A DNA stretch of 64,000 nt from an uncultured Bacilli bacterium (lineage in GTDB: Bacteria > Bacillota_I > Bacilli_A > RF39 > UBA660), in NCBI GenBank assembly GCA_934157235.1, contig CAKPHH010000001.1:248001-312000 (forward strand), read 5' to 3'. The translations under genes were made by a program, and so were the position numbers. Every line of letters starts with the position of its first letter. The first letter of the stretch is position 1. The notes under the pieces are model-generated. The model was not told where the DNA came from, did not search any database, and saw only the letters and a program-made list of their open reading frames with translations. Below are positions 1 through 8,020 of the stretch, piece after piece.

Positions 1-60
1 AAAGTATATAAGCAAATAGCCTTATCACAACTATCAAAGGAGGAATTAGAAAATGAATAA
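1..60 (+). CDS. C-terminal end of an upstream ABC half-transporter (5' partial)
   Basis: An open frame runs in from the window edge and stops with TAA at 58-60, giving a 19-residue tail ending LSKEELENE. Such tails are typical after the ATPase domain of ABC exporters of the YheI/BmrC type. The frame overlaps the next ABC gene by 8 nt and contains that gene's ribosome binding site, so the two are translationally coupled and probably form a heterodimer. Only the tail is visible, so the family call rests mostly on context. Confidence 0.6.
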   Translation, partial: KVYKQIALSQLSKEELENE

Positions 61-2419
61 TGAAGAGAAAAACACCAAAGAAGAACGACAACATCATGGT
101 CCTCCAGGTATGAGAAGGGCAGCTGAAAAGCCTAAAGACCTAAAAAAAGCCATCAAAAGATTAGTTCAAGGTCTAAAAAATTTTAAACTATTAATCTTAA
201 CTTCCTTAATTTTAGCCGCTTTAAGTGCCATTCTTGCTATATTTTCTCCTAATATTATTAAGGATTTAACTGACGAAATATCTAAAGGTCTCGTTATAAA
301 TAGTAAGAACCTAGAACTAGTAACCAAAGAAATAACCGCTAATTTTACTTCTCCCGAAGAACAATTAAGAATCTCACAAATACTAAGTATTGACATGACA
401 GAACAAAATATTATTAGTATCATGCAAGATTCTACTATTTCACAAACAGATAAAGAAGCTTTCCAAAACTATTTAAATAATGCCTCTAGCAATAAAGAGG
501 AAGCTTACCGAACTTTAGGCAATCTTAAAACATCCATCTTAGAAAGACTTTTAAAAGATTCAACCTTTGAAGGAAAGGTAATAACTTCCTGGGAAAAGAT
601 TGAATTACTAAAATTAAGTAATAGTAAAGAGTTAAATATAAGTAAAAATTTACAAAGTATCTTACTTCCAGACATCACTGTAAAAGGTCAAAAAATAACT
701 AGTAAAGACCAAGTAAAATTTTTAAGCTTAATGTCTAGTTTTCAAGGTAAAAAAGATATAAATGTCAATGCTTTATATAAAAAATTAGATAAATTACCTA
801 ACTCCATCAAAACTCTAGTAAAGCCTAATATGAATCTAAGTAAAATTAAAAGTATTGTAACTCTCTTAATAACTCTTTATGTAATCAGCGCTATCTTTAC
901 TTATTTTGAAGCTATCACTATGACACAAGCCGCTAATAGATTTGCTAGAAAACTACGTACTAGTATTTCTACTAAAATAAACAAATTACCATTAAAATAT
1001 TTTGATCAACACGCAACTGGAGACATCTTATCCAGAGTAACTAACGATATTGATACAATTGCTCAAGCTATGAATCAATCATTATCTACTTTAGTAAGTT
1101 CAACAACCCTTTTAATAGGAACTATAATTATGATGTTTGTTACGAACTGGATCCTAGCTTTAACAGCCATTTTTTCAAGTCTCTTTGGCTTTATCTTTAT
1201 GGCTCTTGTCCTAGGTAAATCTCAAAAATACTTTACAGCTCGTCAGAAAGAGTTAGGAAACTTAAATGGTCACATTGAAGAAATATATTCTGGTTTAAAT
1301 GTTGTAAAAACTTACAATGGAGTAGAGGAGTCTAATAAAAAGTTTGACGAACTAAACAAAAAATTATATGAAGCTAACCGTAAAAGTCAATTCTTATCCG
1401 GCTTAATGCCTCCTATGATGCAATTTATTGGTAACTTTGGTTATGTTGCTGTTTGTATCGTTGGAGCAGTTCTAACTATGAATGATACCATTAGTTTCGG
1501 TGTCATAATAGCCTTCATTACTTACGTTAGACTATTCTCATCCCCATTATCACAGCTAGCTCAAGCTATGACTCAAGTTCAAACAACCACAGCAGCTAGC
1601 GAAAGAGTCTATGAATTTATTGATGAAGAAGAAATGGATAATCAAAAGTCTATAACTAAAAAATTAGCCAAAGAAGAGGCTAAAGGAAACATTGAATTTA
1701 AACATGTTTCTTTCAAGTATGATGGTAATGAAAAACCTACTATTAAAGACTTCAGTGCCATTGCTAAAAAAGGTCAAAAGATTGCTATTGTTGGTCCAAC
1801 CGGAGCTGGTAAAACAACTATGGTAAATCTCCTAATGAAGTTCTATGAAATAAGTTCCGGAGACATCGTAATAGATGGTACTCCTATAAAAGATTTATCT
1901 CGCGAAAACATTCACAGTCTATTTACTATGGTCCTACAAGATACTTGGCTATTTAGTGGTACTATTAAAGAAAACATCGTTTATAATCACAAAAATATAA
2001 GTGATGAAGAAATTAAACAAATCTGTGAAACAATCGGTCTAGACCATTTCATAAAGACATTACCAAATGGCTATAATACTGAGTTAGAAGATAATGAAAG
2101 TATCTCAGCTGGCCAAAAACAATTACTTACAATAGCTCGTGGTATGGTTGAGGATGCCCCTTTCTTAATTCTCGATGAAGCTACTTCTAATGTCGATACT
2201 AGAACCGAAGAATTAGTTCAAAAAGCGATGGATAAATTAACAGAAGGCAAAACAAGCTTTATAATAGCTCACCGCCTTTCAACTATCAAAAACGCTGATT
2301 TAATCCTCGTTATGAACGAAGGCGATATAATTGAACAAGGAAATCATAACGACTTAATCAAGAAAAATGGTTTCTACGCTAACTTATATAATTCACAATT
2401 CGATAACGAATTAAATTAA
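53..2419 (+). CDS. ABC exporter, fused permease and ATPase, with large extracytoplasmic insert
   Basis: A 788-residue half-transporter of the multidrug/lipid exporter type (ABC transmembrane type 1). TM1 is near residues 45-66. About 200 mainly polar residues (70-265) follow before TM2 (about 268-290), and the remaining helices reach about residue 510. The ATPase carries Walker A GPTGAGKT (about 581-588), the Q-loop VLQDTW, a degenerate signature ISAGQ instead of LSGGQ, Walker B LILDEAT (about 705) and the H-loop IAHR (about 738). Usual length is 570-620 residues; the excess is the TM1-TM2 insert. The start has a strong AAAGGAGG site. It overlaps the preceding ABC tail by 8 nt, which suggests a heterodimer. 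The substrate is unknown. Confidence 0.9.
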   Translation: MNNEEKNTKEERQHHGPPGMRRAAEKPKDLKKAIKRLVQGLKNFKLLILTSLILAALSAILAIFSPNIIKDLTDEISKGLVINSKNLELVTKEITANFTSPEEQLRISQILSIDMTEQNIISIMQDSTISQTDKEAFQNYLNNASSNKEEAYRTLGNLKTSILERLLKDSTFEGKVITSWEKIELLKLSNSKELNISKNLQSILLPDITVKGQKITSKDQVKFLSLMSSFQGKKDINVNALYKKLDKLPNSIKTLVKPNMNLSKIKSIVTLLITLYVISAIFTYFEAITMTQAANRFARKLRTSISTKINKLPLKYFDQHATGDILSRVTNDIDTIAQAMNQSLSTLVSSTTLLIGTIIMMFVTNWILALTAIFSSLFGFIFMALVLGKSQKYFTARQKELGNLNGHIEEIYSGLNVVKTYNGVEESNKKFDELNKKLYEANRKSQFLSGLMPPMMQFIGNFGYVAVCIVGAVLTMNDTISFGVIIAFITYVRLFSSPLSQLAQAMTQVQTTTAASERVYEFIDEEEMDNQKSITKKLAKEEAKGNIEFKHVSFKYDGNEKPTIKDFSAIAKKGQKIAIVGPTGAGKTTMVNLLMKFYEISSGDIVIDGTPIKDLSRENIHSLFTMVLQDTWLFSGTIKENIVYNHKNISDEEIKQICETIGLDHFIKTLPNGYNTELEDNESISAGQKQLLTIARGMVEDAPFLILDEATSNVDTRTEELVQKAMDKLTEGKTSFIIAHRLSTIKNADLILVMNEGDIIEQGNHNDLIKKNGFYANLYNSQFDNELN

Positions 2420-2420
2420 T

Positions 2421-2455
2421 AAAAATGTCCAATCTCATAAATTGGGCATTTTTTT
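2421..2455 (+). terminator. Rho-independent terminator
   Basis: A 10-bp stem (AATGTCCAAT with ATTGGGCATT, one G-T pair) is followed by a T-run, directly after the ABC exporter stop. Confidence 0.85.
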
Positions 2456-2466
2456 AGTATGCTCTC

Positions 2467-2495
2467 TTGTAAAAATATTTTTTTTATATTAAAAT
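2467..2495 (+). promoter_or_regulatory. Sigma-A-type promoter
   Basis: TTGTAA (2467-2472), a 17-bp spacer and TAAAAT (2490-2495), placed 24 bp before the start of the anchored unknown protein. Confidence 0.5.
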
Positions 2496-2519
2496 GATAT
2501 AGTAAGGTTGGTGTAAAAT

Positions 2520-3305
2520 ATGAATGAAAATAATGTTCAACAACAAGTACCTGTACAACCAGTAAATCCCCCTAAAAAATCACATGCTGGACTTCTATTT
2601 TTTCTTATCGTAGTAGCAGCTTTTTGTTTTTATACATACTATGAATACACAAATCATCAAAATGAAATAGTGAGATTAAAAGAAGCTTGTACCCCTGTAT
2701 CAACGACTAAAGATGAAAAAAAACTCGACTTAAATTCTACTATTGTCAAAGATTTATATAGTAAAGTTGCAACTAACATTAAGGAAGATAGTGCTGAAGT
2801 AGAACTTAATGATTCTCTAAAATTATATTTAGCGTCTAGGCAAATACCTCATGATAAAATATATAATTCAAACTGTAATCAATTTAGTGATACCAGTATG
2901 CCTCTATATACTTGTATTGATAATGAAAACTATACTCCAACAGCTTTTAAAGAAGAAGATTTAAAAATAGAATATAAAAAACTTTTCGGCGAAAATGCTG
3001 AATTCGTAAATGCTAATATCCAACTAGGTAGAAAATGTATTGGTGGTTATCAATATATAGAAAGTAGGGGAGAATACGTTCAAGGTTATTGTGCCCAAGT
3101 ACCTACAACTAGTTATCTTGTTGAAAAAGAACTAACAAAAGCTTTATCAAGAGAATCAACCATTACTTTATATGAAAGAGTAAAATATCTTGGTAGTGAA
3201 GGCCAAAAACTACCAGAAAAACTTATCTCTGGTACTTATAAATATACCTTTAAATTAGACACTAATTATAATTATGTCTTAATCAGTAAAGAATTAGAAA
3301 AATAG
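2520..3305 (+). CDS. Single-pass membrane-anchored protein of unknown function
   Basis: 261 residues. A short Gln/Pro-rich cytoplasmic tail (1-20) precedes one TM helix (about 23-42, LLFFLIVVAAFCFYTYYEY). The rest is a soluble, probably extracytoplasmic region of about 215 residues with several cysteines (for example NCNQFSD, YTCID, RKCIGG, GYCAQV) that could form disulfides. I do not recognise a family. It has its own promoter and a weak GGTG ribosome site, and is 15 bp upstream of the MBL-fold gene, so the two are probably co-transcribed. Function is not assigned. Confidence 0.75.
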   Translation: MNENNVQQQVPVQPVNPPKKSHAGLLFFLIVVAAFCFYTYYEYTNHQNEIVRLKEACTPVSTTKDEKKLDLNSTIVKDLYSKVATNIKEDSAEVELNDSLKLYLASRQIPHDKIYNSNCNQFSDTSMPLYTCIDNENYTPTAFKEEDLKIEYKKLFGENAEFVNANIQLGRKCIGGYQYIESRGEYVQGYCAQVPTTSYLVEKELTKALSRESTITLYERVKYLGSEGQKLPEKLISGTYKYTFKLDTNYNYVLISKELEK

Positions 3306-3320
3306 AAATAAGGTGAAAAC

Positions 3321-3845
3321 GTGGAAATAAAAAGAATAATAACTGGAGCTTTAGATGAAAATTGTTACGTATTAATTAAAAATAATACAGCAATCATCGT
3401 CGATCCAGGAGATGACTATTTAAATATTAAAGAAGCAATTGGTGATAATAAGGTTTTAGCCGTTCTAATAACTCATTCACATTTTGATCATATTGGAGCC
3501 TTAAGAAACTTTCTAACCAAACGTTCTATAAAAATTTTTAAAAGAAGTAACTTAGAAGAAAAAGAATATACTGTCGGTGATTTTAAATTTACTTGTATTC
3601 ATACCCCAGGACATTCTAAAGACTCTGTAACCTTCTACTTTAAAGAAGATAACTGTATGTTTGTCGGTGACTTTATCTTTAAAGAATCAATTGGTAGAAC
3701 AGATTTACCTGGTGGCGACAATACTGATATGAAAAAAAGTCTTGAAAAGATTTTAACTTATGATGAGAATATAAAACTATATCCCGGTCATGATGATGAA
3801 ACAACTCTAAAATACGAAAAGGAAAATAATCCCTTCCTAAAATAG
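3321..3845 (+). CDS. MBL-fold hydrolase, glyoxalase II-like (YqgX type)
   Basis: 174 residues with a complete di-metal site: THSHFDH (His52, His54, Asp56, His57), HTPGH (His98), VGDF (Asp117) and YPGHDDE (His157), plus the family segment GRTDLPGGD. The protein ends just after the last ligand, so it lacks the C-terminal substrate domain of classical GloB and matches the shorter YqgX-type hydroxyacylglutathione-hydrolase-like proteins of Bacillota. The start is GTG, preceded by AAGGTGAAAAC. Activity on a thioester or another substrate is likely but the substrate is not determined. Confidence 0.9.
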   Translation: MEIKRIITGALDENCYVLIKNNTAIIVDPGDDYLNIKEAIGDNKVLAVLITHSHFDHIGALRNFLTKRSIKIFKRSNLEEKEYTVGDFKFTCIHTPGHSKDSVTFYFKEDNCMFVGDFIFKESIGRTDLPGGDNTDMKKSLEKILTYDENIKLYPGHDDETTLKYEKENNPFLK

Positions 3846-3866
3846 AAAGTTCTACTTTCTTTTTTT
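3844..3866 (+). terminator. Rho-independent terminator
   Basis: AGAAAGT-TCT-ACTTTCT stem with a 3-nt loop and a following T-run, overlapping the stop of the MBL-fold gene. Confidence 0.8.
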
Positions 3867-3911
3867 CTTATCTTATGTTATTATACTAAGTCAAGAAAAG
3901 GAAGGGATAAT

Positions 3912-4214
3912 ATGAAAGTATGGACAAAAGTTAGATTAAAAGATCAAAATAAAAAGATAGAGCAAGTTAGTCGATCACTAACCAATTATTTATACGCCTA
4001 TGGACCTGCCTCAGAAGTAAAAGAAAAATACAATATTTCCGAATCAGACTATGCTAAAATGAGTCAATATACCGCTAATCGTATATCTGGAATACTTCTA
4101 CTATATCTAGCTAAAGACTATAAACGTATAAATGATATTGCTAATAAATATAATTTAAATAATGAAGTCATAAAAAATATAAATCCCGAAATAGAAGGAT
4201 ATGTTTCCAAATAA
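3912..4214 (+). CDS. Small helical protein of unknown function
   Basis: 100 residues, basic at the N-terminus (MKVWTKVRLKDQNKK), no TM segment and no signal peptide. It is predicted mainly helical; residues 39-100 resemble a paired helical layout (YNISESDYAKM and KYNLNNEVIK), perhaps a small DNA- or protein-binding fold. The ribosome site GGAAGGG is good and terminators lie on both sides, so it is monocistronic. I do not recognise the family. Confidence 0.7.
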   Translation: MKVWTKVRLKDQNKKIEQVSRSLTNYLYAYGPASEVKEKYNISESDYAKMSQYTANRISGILLLYLAKDYKRINDIANKYNLNNEVIKNINPEIEGYVSK

Positions 4215-4215
4215 A

Positions 4216-4242
4216 AAGTCATCAAACGATGACTTATTTTTA
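4216..4242. terminator. Bidirectional terminator
   Basis: AAGTCATC-AAAC-GATGACTT stem flanked by T-rich sequence on the right and A-rich sequence on the left. It serves the + strand unknown gene and the convergent - strand small peptide gene. Confidence 0.8.
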
Positions 4243-4326
4243 TAGATAAAATAATACACTAAGAAAGCCAATTAACATAGCTAATACTAAAACAATTGAC
4301 ACAATCTTAACAACTTTTTTATTCAT
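4240..4326 (-). CDS. 28-residue hydrophobic membrane peptide
   Basis: ATG AAT AAA AAA begins a 28-codon frame ending in TAA at 4240-4242. The peptide starts MNKKVVKIVS and is then almost wholly hydrophobic to its end (LIGFLSVLFYL), so it should form one TM helix with a positive N-terminus. TGAGGTGTATATCT before the ATG is a strong ribosome site, and TTTACT-N17-TATAAT lies upstream. Promoter, ribosome site, frame and terminator together make it a likely real gene. It could be a small membrane regulator, like other short single-helix proteins of Bacillota, or a toxin peptide. No antisense RNA is evident here. Confidence 0.6.
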   Translation of the reverse strand: MNKKVVKIVSIVLVLAMLIGFLSVLFYL

Positions 4327-4346
4327 AGATATACACCTCAATAATA

Positions 4347-4375
4347 ATTATAAATTATTTGTCATAAAAAGTAAA
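4347..4375 (-). promoter_or_regulatory. Sigma-A-type promoter for the 28-residue peptide
   Basis: On the - strand TTTACT (4375-4370), a 17-bp spacer and TATAAT (4352-4347), 20 bp before the ATG. Confidence 0.5.
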
Positions 4376-4430
4376 ATACATTTTAACATAAAACTTCCTA
4401 ATAATAATATATTTTATTGAGGCTGATATA

Positions 4431-5027
4431 ATGAAAGAACTATTTAAAAAACTAAAAACTAAAAAACTATTTATACTAGTATTTGCCATAACATTATTAT
4501 GTTTTATAGCAGGAACGCTCTTAATAAGTATGTTATCCAAAAGTAATAAAGAACTAATAATTAATAGTCTAAATAACTTCTATACTTCTCTAAAAGAAAA
4601 TAAAATAAGTAGTACTAACTTATTATATAAAACAATGACCAGTAATTTAATTTTAAATATTATTATTTGGGTACTAGGTATTTCTATTATTGGTATACCA
4701 ATTGTAATATTTATTTTAGGCTTTAAAAGTCTAAGTCTAGGCTTTACTATTTCTAGTTTAATCTACACTTATAAATTTAATGGACTCCTAAAAGCCATTA
4801 TTTATTTAATTCCAAATATTATTAATATATTTATTGTCTTCGTCTTAGTCTATTACTCCATTAGTTTTTCAATAAACTTATTTAATTATCTCTTTAGAAA
4901 AATAGAATTTAATAAAAGAGTCATTGTAAAACGTTATTTAAAAATCTTAATCGTAGCCATTTTATTATCTATATTAACTTCTGTCACTGAATCATTTATT
5001 TTACCAAAGCTATTTAATTTAACTTAG
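4431..5027 (+). CDS. spoIIM: Stage II sporulation protein M
   Basis: 198 residues with about five TM helices (about 14-35, 73-100, 104-125, 130-155, 168-190). The segment IIGIPIVIFILGFKSLSLGF matches the SpoIIM family core. SpoIIM works with SpoIID and SpoIIP as the machine that drives septal thinning and engulfment in the sporangium. B. subtilis SpoIIM is about 214 residues, so this is full length. It is the first of four sporulation genes in the window. Its own upstream region is short (about 100 bp) and shared with the divergent small-peptide gene. Confidence 0.85.
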   Translation: MKELFKKLKTKKLFILVFAITLLCFIAGTLLISMLSKSNKELIINSLNNFYTSLKENKISSTNLLYKTMTSNLILNIIIWVLGISIIGIPIVIFILGFKSLSLGFTISSLIYTYKFNGLLKAIIYLIPNIINIFIVFVLVYYSISFSINLFNYLFRKIEFNKRVIVKRYLKILIVAILLSILTSVTESFILPKLFNLT

Positions 5028-5029
5028 TA

Positions 5030-5058
5030 TTTAAAAATAACTAAAATTACTGTATAAT
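5030..5058 (+). promoter_or_regulatory. Promoter of mnmA
   Basis: TTTAAA (5030-5035), 17-bp spacer, TATAAT (5053-5058), then a GGTGA ribosome site 8 bp before the ATG. Confidence 0.5.
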
Positions 5059-5076
5059 TCTAATTGGTGAAGTATT

Positions 5077-6114
5077 ATGGAAAATAAAAAAAGAGTAGTC
5101 GTTGCGATGAGTGGAGGAGTAGATTCTTCAACTGCCGCCTATTTATTAAAAGAAGAAGGCTATGATGTTATTGGTGCTACAATGCAACTTTTAGATGATG
5201 AAAAGACTAATCAAGCTATAAAAGACGCTAAAGACGTTTGTACCACTTTAAATATAAAACATTATGTCTTTGACTTAAGACAAGAATTTAAAGACATCGT
5301 AATTCAAAACTTTATAGATTCCTACAAACAAGGCTTAACTCCTAATCCTTGTGTTTTATGTAATAAAATGTTTAAATTCGGTATCTTCTTAAAAAAAGCT
5401 CAAGAAGAATTAAATGCCGATTATATTTCAACCGGTCATTATGCTAATATTGAAAAAGGTAAATTAAAAGCTTGTAACGTCTTAAATAAAGACCAATCAT
5501 ACTTCTTATATGGAATAGATAAAAACGTCTTAGATAAGCTAATTTTCCCTTTAAAAGACTATCATAATAAAACAGAAGTACGAGAAATTGCTACCATTGC
5601 CGGATTAAGTGTCGATCATAAAAAAGATAGTCAAGAAATATGTTTCATTCCTGGTGATGACTATGCAAAATATCTAGAAGAACATCTAGAAAATAAACCC
5701 TTACCAGGTAATATCTATTTAGAAGATAACACCCTAATAGGAAAACACCATGGTCTAATATATTATACAATTGGGCAAAGAAAAGGGCTAAACATTAGTT
5801 ATAAAGAACCCTTATATGTTTTAAAAATAGATACTAAAAACAATTCACTAATTGTAGGTCCTAATAAAAGCCTATTTAAAGACAAATTAATAGCCGAGAA
5901 TATAAATATATTAGTCGATAAATTACCATTAAAAGCTATGGCTAAAATAAGGTCTAGAGGGCCTAAAGAAGAAGTAACAATAGAAAATGATAACGATAGA
6001 TTAATAGTAACATTTAAAGAACCAGTAAGAGCTATTACCCCAGGTCAATCAATAGTTTTTTATGATGAAAATGATATTTGTCTAGGTGGAGGAATAATAA
6101 AAGAAGCTCTCTAA
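5077..6114 (+). CDS. mnmA: tRNA-specific 2-thiouridylase MnmA
   Basis: 345 residues. This enzyme 2-thiolates the wobble uridine of tRNA-Lys, -Glu and -Gln using ATP and a persulfide relay. The PP-loop SGGVDSS is at 12-18. The catalytic cysteine pair corresponds to Cys95 in NPCVLCNKMFKFG and Cys189 in SQEICFIPGDD. The C-terminal beta-domains include GLIYYTIGQRKGL and AITPGQSIVFYDE. It is slightly shorter than E. coli MnmA (368), mostly in the N-terminal domain. It is preceded by its own promoter and a GGTGA ribosome site; no cysteine desulfurase gene is adjacent. Confidence 0.96.
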   Translation: MENKKRVVVAMSGGVDSSTAAYLLKEEGYDVIGATMQLLDDEKTNQAIKDAKDVCTTLNIKHYVFDLRQEFKDIVIQNFIDSYKQGLTPNPCVLCNKMFKFGIFLKKAQEELNADYISTGHYANIEKGKLKACNVLNKDQSYFLYGIDKNVLDKLIFPLKDYHNKTEVREIATIAGLSVDHKKDSQEICFIPGDDYAKYLEEHLENKPLPGNIYLEDNTLIGKHHGLIYYTIGQRKGLNISYKEPLYVLKIDTKNNSLIVGPNKSLFKDKLIAENINILVDKLPLKAMAKIRSRGPKEEVTIENDNDRLIVTFKEPVRAITPGQSIVFYDENDICLGGGIIKEAL

Positions 6115-6143
6115 AACTATATAAGTAAAGATATTTTTATTTA

Positions 6144-6161
6144 AAGTGTCAATTTACACTT
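6144..6161. promoter_or_regulatory. Inverted repeat, candidate operator
   Basis: AAGTGT-N6-ACACTT is a perfect 6-bp inverted repeat whose right arm overlaps the -35 box of the HTH gene's promoter. That placement suits a repressor site, perhaps for autoregulation. Confidence 0.45.
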
Positions 6162-6188
6162 GATTATTTACGTAAAGATGTCTATAAT
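6160..6188 (+). promoter_or_regulatory. Sigma-A-type promoter of the HTH gene
   Basis: TTGATT (6160-6165), exact 17-bp spacer, TATAAT (6183-6188), then AGGAGGG 7 bp before the ATG. Confidence 0.65.
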
Positions 6189-6208
6189 TATATTAGGAGG
6201 GTAAAAAT

Positions 6209-6976
6209 ATGAAAGAATTAAACGTAGTCCTAACAGAATTAGGAATTAGCAAAGTTCGTTTAGCAAAATACCTAGGAGTTTCAAGACAAATGCTATATAA
6301 TTATCTAGCAATAGATAACATTAGTAATTGGCCAAAAGAAAAAGCTGCAAAATTATTAAGCTTATTAAATATTGAAAAAATAGAAGACTTATCTTCTTTA
6401 AAAATAAATGGAGAATATATTATTGAAGTAGAGAATAGATTAAATGAAGGTGTTAAAGACACTTCAAGTAAAGATATAATAGCTGATTTAAAAGGATTTA
6501 ATAAAAAAGAACAAGAACTATTATCAGATATTATAAATTTATTAAAAGAAAAATTATCATCAGATAAAACAAAAGATACTTATAACACATATTTATATTT
6601 ATATCATTTCTTACAATCAATGGAAACTAATCATGAATTAAAATATATTTTAGGATATGTATCAAAGTCATTAGGTTTTACACCTCCAATGGAATTTGTT
6701 TTTAATACTGATAAACAATTCATCTTTGAAAGTATTATGTTCAGTGCTATGACTTTATATAATAATGGGGGAGCATCTAAAGCCAAATTAACTGCTTCTC
6801 ATAAACGTTTTGAAGAGGATATTGAACATAAGAATGAGGAAAAATTATCTCGTACGCAGGAGTTAAATACTGCTAAAGTACAAGCTCTAAAAGAATTAGG
6901 TTATACTGAAATAAATGAAGATAATGCCAAAGAAGTATTAGAAAAAATAGCTGAAATTCAATCTCGAAAAGTATAA
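6209..6976 (+). CDS. HTH-containing protein with helical C-terminal domain
   Basis: 255 residues. Residues 13-33 (ISKVRLAKYLGVSRQMLYNYL) form a clear Xre-like helix-turn-helix. The remainder is helical and acidic/lysine-rich, with a conserved-looking middle (YLYLYHFLQSMETNHELKYI) and a C-terminal coil rich in Glu and Lys (about 205-255). No catalytic motif is seen. It stands alone, with a strong promoter overlapped by an inverted repeat and its own terminator, which suggests a self-regulated transcription factor. The targets are unknown. Confidence 0.75.
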   Translation: MKELNVVLTELGISKVRLAKYLGVSRQMLYNYLAIDNISNWPKEKAAKLLSLLNIEKIEDLSSLKINGEYIIEVENRLNEGVKDTSSKDIIADLKGFNKKEQELLSDIINLLKEKLSSDKTKDTYNTYLYLYHFLQSMETNHELKYILGYVSKSLGFTPPMEFVFNTDKQFIFESIMFSAMTLYNNGGASKAKLTASHKRFEEDIEHKNEEKLSRTQELNTAKVQALKELGYTEINEDNAKEVLEKIAEIQSRKV

Positions 6977-7006
6977 TGTAGTAGAGTAGTAGAAAATAAT
7001 AAAATT

Positions 7007-7050
7007 AAAGATTATATAGAATAATACGTTTGTTCTATATAATCTTTTTT
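7007..7050 (+). terminator. Rho-independent terminator of the HTH gene
   Basis: AAGATTATATAGAA and TTCTATATAATCTT form a 14-bp stem around an 11-nt loop, followed by T's. Confidence 0.85.
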
Positions 7051-7370
7051 ATTGAAAAAATAAAAATTAATTTCCTATAAACATATTCAAATCAAATAAA
7101 AATAAATACAATAATAAGTACAATTAATACAATAATATTAATAGCACATAGCAGTAAGTAATACATAGTAATAACGTCAAATAACATATAAAAATAAAAG
7201 ATAACATACACATAATTATATTATCTCCAGTACTCTTATTCTTTTAGTTGAACTTCCTATAATTGATATTATGTTAACTTCTATATATTATCCAAACAAT
7301 AAGTTAATTCAATAAATATTATATTTATATATACATTATACTATATTTATTCATTTAAACAAATATCTAT
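7051..7370. other. AT-rich gene-poor stretch
   Basis: No ORF with a ribosome site, no RNA gene and no strong hairpin can be supported in this very AT-rich stretch. It adjoins a decayed coding remnant and a duplicated segment. Confidence 0.5.
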
Positions 7371-7496
7371 TTAATAAATAATATCATTTTCTAATAATTT
7401 AAACCCATCATTATCAATATAAACATGTTATCTCAATCAACTATATATAATACCTTCCTCACCAATACCATAACCATATGATACTTTCCCTACTAA
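7371..7496 (-). pseudogene. Decayed coding remnant
   Basis: The - strand reads LVGKVSYGYGIGEEGIIYS, then two stop codons, then HVYIDNDGFKLLENDIIY and a stop, all in one frame. The composition (Gly, Asp, Glu, aromatic) is unlike random AT-rich sequence and suggests the tail of a lost gene. The family is not recognised, and chance cannot be excluded at this length. Confidence 0.35.
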
Positions 7497-7524
7497 TATA
7501 TTCTAAAAAAGCTAAAATGCATTC

Positions 7525-7735
7525 TAAGCGATTTATTATTAAAAAGATGAACAATTATCCATCTCGATTCAAAATAATTAATGATATATTCTTTTATTAA
7601 TCTAAATTCAAAATACACCACATTAATTTTAAGCAATTCAATTATTAAAAGACGTATGAATATCCATCTCGATTTAAAATATTACATCGTATAATTTTTC
7701 TAAATTTAAACAAACTAAAATTAGAGAGGAGGATT
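7525..7735. repeat. Imperfect tandem duplication, unit about 105 bp
   Basis: The segment at 7525-7577 recurs at 7630-7682, a shift of 105 bp. Both start TAAGC, share an ATTATTAAAA core and contain TATCCATCTCGATT, and the similarity continues more weakly into the following 40-50 bp. It lies directly upstream of the DUF1540 gene. Confidence 0.55.
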
Positions 7736-7740
7736 ATCAT

Positions 7741-7971
7741 ATGTCAAAGAAAAAAACTAACAAGAATATTAAATGTGATGTAGATACTTGTAAACATAAT
7801 AACAAAGATGATGCTTGCTGCGAATTAGAATCAATTACAATTAGTTGTACTTGTGATAATGATAATTGTGAATGTACAGAAGAAACTATTTGTCAAAGTT
7901 TTGAAAATACAGCCAGTGAAATTACTGATAACGAATATGAAGTTAATTCCGATAAAGAAGAAGAGGAGTAA
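7741..7971 (+). CDS. DUF1540 domain-containing cysteine-rich protein
   Basis: 76 residues with nine cysteines (12, 17, 26, 27, 36, 38, 43, 45, 51) in the pattern of the short DUF1540 module: CDVDTCKHN near the start and ETICQSF near the end. The C-terminal 20 residues are strongly acidic (DKEEEE). The spacing suggests metal binding. DUF1540 proteins are common in spore-forming Bacillota, but their role is unknown. GAGAGGAGG before the ATG is a strong ribosome site. The long upstream region contains a duplicated 105-bp segment that could be regulatory. Confidence 0.8.
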   Translation: MSKKKTNKNIKCDVDTCKHNNKDDACCELESITISCTCDNDNCECTEETICQSFENTASEITDNEYEVNSDKEEEE

Positions 7972-7991
7972 TTACGCCTCTTCAAATAATG

Positions 7992-8020
7992 AAAGTAGGG
8001 GAACCTCCCCTACTTTTTTA
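7992..8020. terminator. Bidirectional terminator
   Basis: AAAGTAGGGGA-ACC-TCCCCTACTTT stem with T's on the + side and A's on the other side. It ends the DUF1540 gene and overlaps the last codons of the convergent gene. Confidence 0.9.

Noticed and set aside
4240..4326. 28-residue peptide as another type I toxin
   Set aside because: No opposing promoter, antisense transcript signal or complementary repeat could be found beside it, so only a small membrane protein is called.
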